Source: Nemertoderma westbladi (lineage: Eukaryota; Xenacoelomorpha; Nemertodermatida; Nemertodermatidae). From it: a stretch of DNA of 64,000 bases. Shown here piece after piece: positions 53,991 through 61,336 of this stretch. How positions within the stretch are numbered: position 1 is the stretch's first letter; each line of letters starts with the position of its first letter. Location of the stretch: assembly GCA_032718475.1 (NCBI GenBank), contig JAUCBJ010003548.1, forward strand, positions 81,828 to 145,827. Reading direction: 5' to 3'. The position numbers and the translations under genes are program-made. The notes under the pieces were generated by a model. That model worked only from the letters and a program-made list of their open reading frames with translations. It was not told where the DNA came from and ran no database searches.

Positions 53991-55180
53991 TTGTTGATCA
54001 GATTGGTCTTCATCCATTGACTGAAGTGATTCAAAGCGGTTTTTAACTTCTACTGTATAAGCATCCTTTACAGCATTGTCAGTTCTGAGTTTCTCCCAGT
54101 CATAGTTGATTTGCTTGCTTGTGCTGGGTTTGCTGGCTCTCAAACTGAGTCTTATCTCTGCATTCACAATTCTGTGGTCCGAACCAATTAGGTTGAACGA
54201 GCTGTATGCCTCGCAGTTGACCATGCTGTTTCTCCACTTTTTGTTTATAAGGATGTAATCCAGTTGTGCTTTGGTTCCATTGGGGTATTGAAAGGTCCAT
54301 AGCTTCCCCTTACTCTTTTCGAATGTGTTGTTTGTTGGTATCAATTCACATTCTTCCATTAGGTCTAAAAGTAAGTACCCATTTCTGTTAGAACTGGTGT
54401 TATAGGTATAACCCTTGATGTCTTCTGGGCCAATTTGCGCATTCAGGTCACCAGCAATGATTAAAACATTGTGTCTCGGAATGTCCTTTATAAGTCCAGT
54501 CAGTTCTTCATAAAACTTGACTGCTTGTTCTGGCTCTGAGGCATTGGTTGGACTGTAGCAACATATAACTGTTGCCTTGGGATTCCCATCAAATGTTGCG
54601 ATCATAACCCTGGAATTTATAGATTCGATGTTGTTTAGGGTCTTAAGTGCAAATGGGCTTAGCAGAATTCCTACTCCACCAATTGATGCATTGCCCGAGT
54701 TTCTTACTGCTGAGCTTGTTACTAACGTCCATCCATTTCCAATGTAATTGTACTTCATGGCAGTGTCTTCATGACAAATCCGATGTTCTTGGATGCAGAT
54801 GATGGTGTTTGGTATGTGCTTTCAGCGTGCGTGCGTTCATTGTAGCAATCTTTAGTGTCTTTTTACATTTCAACAGGTTGGTTCCTCTTTCTTCTCTGTC
54901 TTCTGTTCCAGTAGCCAATTTATCGACCCCAGCCTGGTGTACCACTGAGGGACGCGGTCCTTGTTGACCCGGGCGACGACCGAGCCGGTATTTCTCCTGT
55001 TGGGTTCTCATACTCATATCTTTCAGTTGCGGGAGTAAACCGCTTGTGGTCGCAACTCCTACAAGCGTCTTCGCAGTAGGTCGCCGTTGGTTGATTACCT
55101 TCCGCCGACCTTGTCAGCATGTCTAGCCGTTGGTTGATTACCTTCCGCCTATCCATGGCCTACAGCCCCGCTGCCGACTG
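53991..55180 (-). pseudogene. RTE-type LINE copy 2, endonuclease part
   Basis: Minus strand: an N-terminal segment starting MDRRKVINQRLDMLTRSAEG with CRSCDHKRF is followed, after frame changes near 55,000, by LKIATMNARTLK. This is the start of the AP-like endonuclease (catalytic Asn). A deletion near 54,820 joins it to IICIQEHRICHEDTAMKYNY. The rest of the domain is intact: GGVGILLSPFALKTL, VICCYSPTNASE, LIIAGDLNAQIG (catalytic Asp/Asn near 54,445), LDYILINKKWR and IGSDHRIV (catalytic SDHR near 54,170). A second internal deletion near 53,990 removes the endonuclease-RT linker. The element is therefore dead despite retaining both catalytic centres. Confidence 0.88.
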
Positions 55181-55351
55181 TAGGGGTCCTTTTGTTACAC
55201 CCTGAACCAAGTGTGCCTCCTGGGTTAGGTTACCTAACACTGGTAGAGAAGCATCCAGTATAGACAGGGCAGGGCGTGTATCATCTCTAATGCAGATGCG
55301 TATCAAGCCTTTGCCTTCAATGGTGCCCTAGGCGCTATAGCCCTCAGTGAC

Positions 55352-55400
55352 TTATTTAGTTGACGGGGCTAAACCAACCCACTCTTGATCAACTAAATAA
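55352..55400. other. 12-bp hairpin in LINE 5' UTR
   Basis: TTATTTAGTTGA (55,352-55,363) and its exact reverse complement (55,389-55,400) enclose a 25-nt loop. They lie within the presumed 5' UTR of the RTE element. Confidence 0.75.
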
Positions 55401-55527
55401 TGAATAGGCTATGCTTATCGGGCCTGCCCTACTGGGCTGACAGCTACAGGTAGTACCACATTACTGCCATAGTGGTAGCAGGATCTGGGGACCTGACCTG
55501 ACCCAAACTATACCCAAATATATAATA

Positions 55528-56486
55528 ATAATATAATAATAATAATATATATATATAATAATATATAATAATAATAATAAAGATATTAAAGAGTAATTAA
55601 TAATAATATTAACTAATATTAAAGAGTTAATTGTATTTTATGTATTATGTATAAGGATATTTTCCTTTTCAAAACACAATGAACTCGTATTTATTGAGAT
55701 TGATTATGGGACAATACCCATATCCCAGCTGATTCATAAACAAACAAGATATTCATATAATATTCACAAGATAACTCTAATTCAAATAATTGCCGTTTAA
55801 TTTCAAATAAACCATCGTGAAATAATACATTCACTCACATACATCATTAAAGATTGTACTACTGTACTACAGTAGTGCTAGGCTAGGCTACTGCAGCGGC
55901 AGTACTGCGCACTGGGGTCCCCCGCTACCTTTCTACTCCGACAGACTACATTCTGAAAGCGGGGCGCGGCGCATTACTGCATTAAGGACTGAAGGATGGC
56001 CTACAGTACATACTGACTGTATTGGTAATCAAGGGACGGATCAGAGGTGAGGCCTACAGGTATTACTATCGACCTCATCAGTACCCGAATCGTATTTCGC
56101 TTTAAAAATATTATTATTACAGCCTACTGCTGTACGGACTATTGAGTAAAGTAAAGGAATGCAGATCAGGCTTAATCAAGAAGCGTATCAGTTAATTCAT
56201 ATTTCGCGAAGGGATATTTGATATTAAGCGGTATTTTTTTTAATTATGACCCCTATCTTTTTTGTTTATGAATGGTATCGAACGCTGAGAGTGCGAAAGT
56301 TCCCCCTGCCCTATTATTGGATGGATAGCTTTCACCCCTACTTTAACCTTTCCTATAACTTTCGCATAACTATCGCACATGTTTGCTAACCAATCAGCCG
56401 ATATAAAGGTACTGTAGGTCTCTAAACCACCTACAAATATTCAATTGTAGCGGTTGAATTGACCTGAACGACGGTGTACGTCGCGT
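55528..56486. other. Intron 3 of the kinase gene, repeat-poor part
   Basis: Starts with an ATAATAAT microsatellite (55,520-55,580). A GC-richer patch follows at 55,860-55,980 (AGTGCTAGGCTAGGCTACTG). No exon recognised. Confidence 0.5.
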
Positions 56487-56680
56487 ATTCATAATAAACG
56501 ATAAGGCAATCTTATTAAGAGAAACAACCACATGGATATATTAAAAATGGGGTTTATTTAACGTATGGCCATTATATAATGAAACTCTTTGTTTTATTCT
56601 ATTATTAATGTAAATAATAATATACCGCTGTAGACGCCCGCGATGGGTGAAATGGCCATAATAATGTTTTTTTCTTTTGT
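56487..56680. mobile_element. Decayed element with hammerhead-like motif
   Basis: 56,487-56,580 matches the reverse complement of 29,340-29,436 (GTATTCATAAT, CCACATGGATAT, GGGGTTTATTTAACGTATGG). 56,624-56,675 repeats the forward motif: ACCG, CTGTAGA, CGCCCGCGATGGG, GAAATGGCCATA. The same motif thus lies here in both orientations. In this copy A6 of the core has become T and the closing CGGT is lost, so a ribozyme would be inactive. Confidence 0.5.
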
Positions 56681-57087
56681 AACCATAAAATGATCAATCA
56701 TAGGTTACATGATGCTTAATAATTTTGGATAGTGGCTACCTGGCCTAACCATAAAAACATTGTTTGAGGTTCACTTCGTTGTTATCACTAAGCAAGTTGT
56801 TCTTCATTCTTTCAAATTTTTTTCTCATTCTGAACTAGAGGAACAGCATGGTTGGGTGAAAATTGATGACGAATGTCATCCTGAACTTCATTTGCATTCG
56901 AGTCACCCAACATTTACTATTTTAAAATGAGACCTTATATATCGATATTTGTGGTGATATATTATATTAACATGAGTGGCAGATTGTTTTGAATATGCTA
57001 GCTTCATAATTAATATACAAGTGCCGAATATGACGATGTATATTGTTTATTGAACTGTTTACGTTTTTCTGAATTATTAATTTATAG

Positions 57088-57522
57088 GTCAGAATGGGAC
57101 TAAGTGACATGCCTGAAGATAAATTAAACCAATGGTTGAGTTTCATGTCCGGAACAATGCAGAGTGGGCTTAGCATAATGGAGAAACATTACCCGGGAAA
57201 AACTGAAATGCTAAAAAGGGTGAAGAAACTGACAGGAGAAGAAATTCTTAATGTAATGTTTAAAACCGATGTTGCGAATAAGAAGTCACAATTTGTGGTG
57301 GCTTCCCATGGTGACTGCCACTTCAACAATCAGCTGTTTAAGTACCCTGATGGAGATACATCCAAACCACCTGTTGGCATACGACTTCTAGATTTGCAAA
57401 TGACCAATCACTCGTCGCCAGGTGGTGATCTTTCTGCTGTTATGGGCATTTGTTTTCCATTTTCATTTGTAAAGGCCAGAGGGATAGACTATTTTCTCAG
57501 CATCTACTATAAGAGTTTCCAG
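57088..57522 (+). CDS. EcKinase/CHK-like kinase, exon 4 (catalytic)
   Basis: Acceptor TTATTAATTTATAG (ending 57,087), donor CCAG|GTTTGT (57,523), 435 bp, phase 0 on both sides. It covers residues 189-333. The catalytic HGD motif reads VVASHGDCHFNNQLFKY (Asp264, Asn269 in the assembled protein), and the metal-binding segment reads VGIRLLDLQMTNHSSPGGDL (Asp290). Both match the Brenner-type HxDxxxxN and D(F/L)Q motifs of the EcKinase/CHK family. Exon 3 joins it without a gap relative to usual family spacing. A typical member is about 400-420 residues, so about 80 C-terminal residues are missing. No matching exon was found to 64,000, so the gene probably continues beyond the window or is truncated. 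Confidence 0.85.
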
Positions 57523-58230
57523 GTTTGTAAATAATAGTTTCATTACTATTTCACTTTGATTTTGTCATGGCAAAAATGCGTTTACATTATGTGTAATCAT
57601 TATAAAAGTTTAAGGATATTTCATTTAACTGTTACCCTGTGCCGCACTAAAACCGTTGACTGTAATTATTCTACCAGGACGGACTACTTGTTCAGGCTGT
57701 AGGCCATTTATTCTGACTTACAGGGCTTTTTATTAAGAAATAAAATAAATAATGGATATTAAAATAATGGTGACAGTTTTTATACAATGAATATGTTATA
57801 TTAGATAAAAGAGTTTGTTTTGTCGGCTGGACCTATGTCTAAGTGACCAAATGGAATCAAAAGAAAAATATGTTACGATATGAGTATATTTCGGGCAACC
57901 GCCCTGTATCAACTCACGACAAAATATATGTAAAAAATCTGCACAGTAACAGGAAAACTACTGTAGTATGACAGTAAGGCATAAGATGCAGCTACCTGGT
58001 AGGCTCTGTACAGCTGTCGGAAATACGTGCTTCCCATTGGTTGAAACGGAACTCCAAAACATAAGGGAGCTAACTACTAAGTTGGAAAGGGATGTGCACC
58101 AAAAGGATAAATAACTAGGAAAGGGATGTGCACCAAAAGGATAAATAACCACTAACTACTTTAATAGAAAAAAATTGCACCAAGAGAATGAGTATGAAAA
58201 ATTGCACCAAATTTTTTTACTCCCGCACAT
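57523..58230. other. Downstream of exon 4; 34-bp duplication
   Basis: AT-rich. GGAAAGGGATGTGCACCAAA and following AGGATAAATAAC occur twice in tandem (58,085 and 58,119). No C-terminal kinase exon recognised. Confidence 0.5.
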
Positions 58231-58238
58231 AAACGCAC

Positions 58239-58824
58239 GTGGCGAGAAAGGTGAGACAAGTGGTTAGGAAGTCACCATTCTACAGTACGACCAGAGTGGT
58301 GTTTACCCCGGGGAGGAAACTAAAAGATATCCTAACAAATTCACAATTAAATAAACCGACCTGTCCGAAACGAGCTAATACATGTACTTCTTGTTACACA
58401 TGTAGCAACGGCATCCGTAATTGTACACAAAAAAAACGTAATATACCAAACCACATGCAACACATGCAAAGAAAGTTACATAGGAGAAACATATAAATCA
58501 ATCAGAACACGCACTATGGTACATATTAATGCGGTACGCAACGGGAACAAAAACCGTAGTAGCTCAGTAGCAGCTCACAGACTAGCGAAACACGGACCGT
58601 GGACACCCACCGCTCAACCACCATTTACTGTTAAAGTATTACGTCGATGTAGAGATTGGCCCGACAGGAAAATTAGTGAGAATGTATACATACACCACCT
58701 TAACCCCTCAATAAATATTCAACACCCCACCAAATTGAATACGACAGCGGCTGGTAGAAACATACAGTACATACATACAATAAACACGTCACACATTAGG
58801 CAACAAACACGTAACACATTATGA
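58239..58824 (+). pseudogene. Penelope-like element 3' end (GIY-YIG)
   Basis: The frame at 58,239 reads RVVFTPGRKLKDILTNSQLN then a cysteine cluster (CPKRANTCTSCYTCSNGIRN C), the linker after the RT in Penelope-like elements. After a shift at an A8 run (58,429-58,436) the next frame encodes NVIYQTTCNTCKESYIGET, YKSIRTR and later VAAHRLAKHG, that is, a GIY-YIG endonuclease with the VIY...CxxC...YIGET signature. The RT is missing upstream, so the copy is 5'-truncated and frameshifted. In intact elements this nuclease nicks target DNA for insertion. A 20-G run follows at 58,835-58,854. Confidence 0.85.
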
Positions 58825-58854
58825 AACAAATGAAGGGGGGGGGGGGGGGGGGGG

Positions 58855-59850
58855 CAGGAGTTCTCGCGCATATATCTATTTTTGGGTTGGTGTAGTGGCG
58901 TACAGTAAATATCACGTAATGATGAGTTCCCCACTGAACCGCCCAAATCAGGTAACCCGCCCGTCCGGTGGAAAGGAAACTGATAACTAAACGCTCCAGT
59001 GTGGTGTCTGTGCAGGCCGATCCCTACACAGCACCATAGTAATACAGAATATAGACAGAATATAAACAGATAACAAACAATAAATCAGATGCATTTACAA
59101 AAGATAAAATAATATAAGTGAATACGTAAAATGAATAAGGAATCTGTACTACTAAAGAACTGTGCCATAAAACAACGATATCACCTTCCACTCTTGTCAC
59201 CAAACCAACTGAACCAATATTGCTAATCTGTGTCTAATGTACCCCGGTAGCGCGGATGAATATTCCCTAGTAATGAGCCAGACTGGGGTTTAAGACCCCA
59301 GCCTGGCACCCGTACGTAGCAAAAACCCTAATTAAGTACATAATCCTACTACCTAAAACTAAAACCTACTGAAACCCCCCCAATATAACAATAAATACGT
59401 ACTACATAATGTGGTACATATTGACCGCCTAATTGCACATTCCTATCTCTGGCAAGGCTAATATCCCATCTCCCTGCTACCTCTGTCTTGCTACAGGTGT
59501 GGCCTGGCGGCCAACCTGTTCCCGATCACGTGCTCTTTGTATACCTCGTTTGTAATCCACCTAGCCCCATGTCTGTATTGATACCTTGAGAGTTGACTTG
59601 GTGGAAGGCGTACGTAGTAACCTAATACTAATATTCCTGGAAGTCACTGCAGCCCAGTCCCCCCCCCCCCCCCCGTGTGCCCTGTAACTAGTCAGTTCCG
59701 TAGTCCTACCTACACCTACAGTACAAACGCTACAGTAATTACCCCTACAGTACAAACATTAGGCTTGGGTGGGAAACCCGTGGTACTCGTATAATATAAT
59801 GTGTGGATTTGGGAAGGGTAAGGTTCCGGTTGTCGGACACACTCCCCCTT
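58855..59850. other. No gene recognised
   Basis: Includes a 16-C run at 59,659-59,674 and an ACCCCTACAGTACAAAC / CACCTACAGTACAAAC duplication near 59,710-59,758. No exon supported. Confidence 0.45.
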
Positions 59851-59875
59851 GGGAGTGTAAATGATTTACACTCCC
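59851..59875. other. Near-perfect 25-bp palindrome
   Basis: GGGAGTGTAAAT, a single G, and ATTTACACTCCC: 12-bp arms with a 1-nt centre. Too tight for an RNA hairpin without opening its tip; it could be a protein-binding dyad or an element terminus. Confidence 0.8.
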
Positions 59876-60107
59876 ATATCTAAAGGCACGAGCCAGTAGA
59901 CACCCTGTTAACGTCAGGAAAGGTAGGCGACTCCTAAACAATCCGTCGGTTGTCGGTAAAAAAATTGTGGTAGAAAATGAATAAAATAATGGTGGGTACT
60001 GTTGACCCTGAGTATGGTTTTAAAAAACGGGAGTTGATAGTCCCTTTACCAATTCGCCGTGAGTCAGCACACTAGACGAGTTTCCGCTGACCCTACAGAC
60101 GATTGAC

Positions 60108-60131
60108 ATCAACACCCATCTGGGTGTTGAT
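60108..60131. other. 24-bp palindrome
   Basis: ATCAACACCCA, TC, TGGGTGTTGAT: perfect 11-bp arms. It lies 233 bp from the palindrome at 59,851, in the GC-richer block beside the long minus-strand ORF. Confidence 0.8.
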
Positions 60132-61150
60132 ATCGTGAAACGGTTTAAGCCCCGTAACGCGCTGTTCAGTGCCATCCACTCTCGGATATAGGCAATGGTA
60201 TCACACCATAAAGGATTCATGATACGAAATAATGTAAATAAATTAATAAAAAAAAAAAAAAAACACATTTTGTTCGTTGTGCCACGCACACACACTCATT
60301 CACTCGTATGTACTTTGGGTGACCCCTGCACCACTTATTGGTGATGGGCACACCCATGGACACCACATCGCTACGCTCTCTGACGTTTTTTACAATCCTT
60401 TGGGCACCCATTTAAATATTTATAATCTCTCCGAACGCGCTATCGGTTACTTTCTCCAGGTCCGGCTCTATGGCACGGCGAGCCCCCAAATGTGGGATCG
60501 ACCCCCTGCATCCTGGCCAACCCAGGGTGCTACCCATCCGCCCAGCTGCGCTCCAACCAGCTACTCTGTGTCATTCGTTAACTTCCAACTTACATTCTCA
60601 TTCCTGTCTCAATCACTGCACACGGTGCTATCTCATTCCAAACAACCTCAAATTGTTGTGGCCGTCCGTATCGGGCCACCCCCAATGTGCGCACGTACCT
60701 GTGATAAGGTAGGTGGGCCCCATTGGTGGTACCTACTTGTTCGGTACCGTAAGTTGTGAATGGGAGCGTCCACAGCGACGAACCCCACTCGTGGGTGGCA
60801 TCTTCTGCTTCACCCACTGCTGTGTGACTGTTATACGTAACTTTCATACACACGTACGTACACACATACACTCTAAATACTAAGTTAACCAAATCACACC
60901 GCTCTGTAAACTGTGTTGAACTATCCACCCGTAATAACGCATACACACTCGCACACCCCCCCCCCCCCCCCCTCCCCCGTGAGCTCCCCGAGACAGCCAG
61001 TGGTGGATACTTATAGACGGTTTACTCCATAAACATTGTAATCATTCGGTGGTGCGTACCTACATGGATCAAATGGAACAAAAAATGCAAGTATTGCATC
61101 GGGCATTGCAAGGTGTGGCTTGTAAATATGTACAGCGTGACGTATAGTCT
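60132..61150. other. GC-richer block, no gene called
   Basis: Open frames at 60,277-60,759 (+) and 60,590-60,946 (-) overlap and show no recognisable domain. A 17-C run is at 60,956-60,972. The composition resembles the following ORF more than the host DNA, so this may be part of the same mobile element. Confidence 0.4.
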
Positions 61151-61336
61151 CGGTTCTCTCGTAAGGTGCAGTCAAATAACTCTCGTAAAATACAGTTAAA
61201 TCTCCCGTAAGGTGCAGTCAAATAACTCTCGTAAAAATGCAGTTAAATCTCCCGTGAGGTGCAGTCAAATAACTCTCGTAACGTGCAGTTAAATCTCCCG
61301 TAAGGTGCAGTCAAATAACTCTCGTAACGTGCAGTC
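61150..61336. repeat. ~23/46-bp tandem repeat next to ORF 3' end
   Basis: About four copies of CTCCCGTAAGGTGCAGTCAA and following ATAACTCTCGTAAAATGCAG, TTAAAT. Each 46-bp unit is itself a dimer of two related ~23-bp halves (TCTCGTAA-GTGCAGT-AAAT). It ends at the stop codon of the minus-strand ORF and would lie in its 3' UTR. Confidence 0.85.

Larger units (their letters stand above)
53118..55527 (-). mobile_element. RTE-type LINE copy 2, whole element
   Basis: AAATATATAATA occurs at 53,118-53,129 and 55,516-55,527, a 12-bp target duplication enclosing the 3' tail, the RT and endonuclease relics, and a ~330-bp 5' UTR. The site is AT-rich and lies in intron 3 of the kinase gene, antisense to it. 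This duplication could partly be chance in AT-rich sequence, but its positions fit the element ends. Confidence 0.75.

Noticed and set aside
60277-60946. 160-codon plus and 118-codon minus frames
   Set aside because: They overlap each other, are low-complexity and lack domains or splice context; left as an uncalled GC-richer block.
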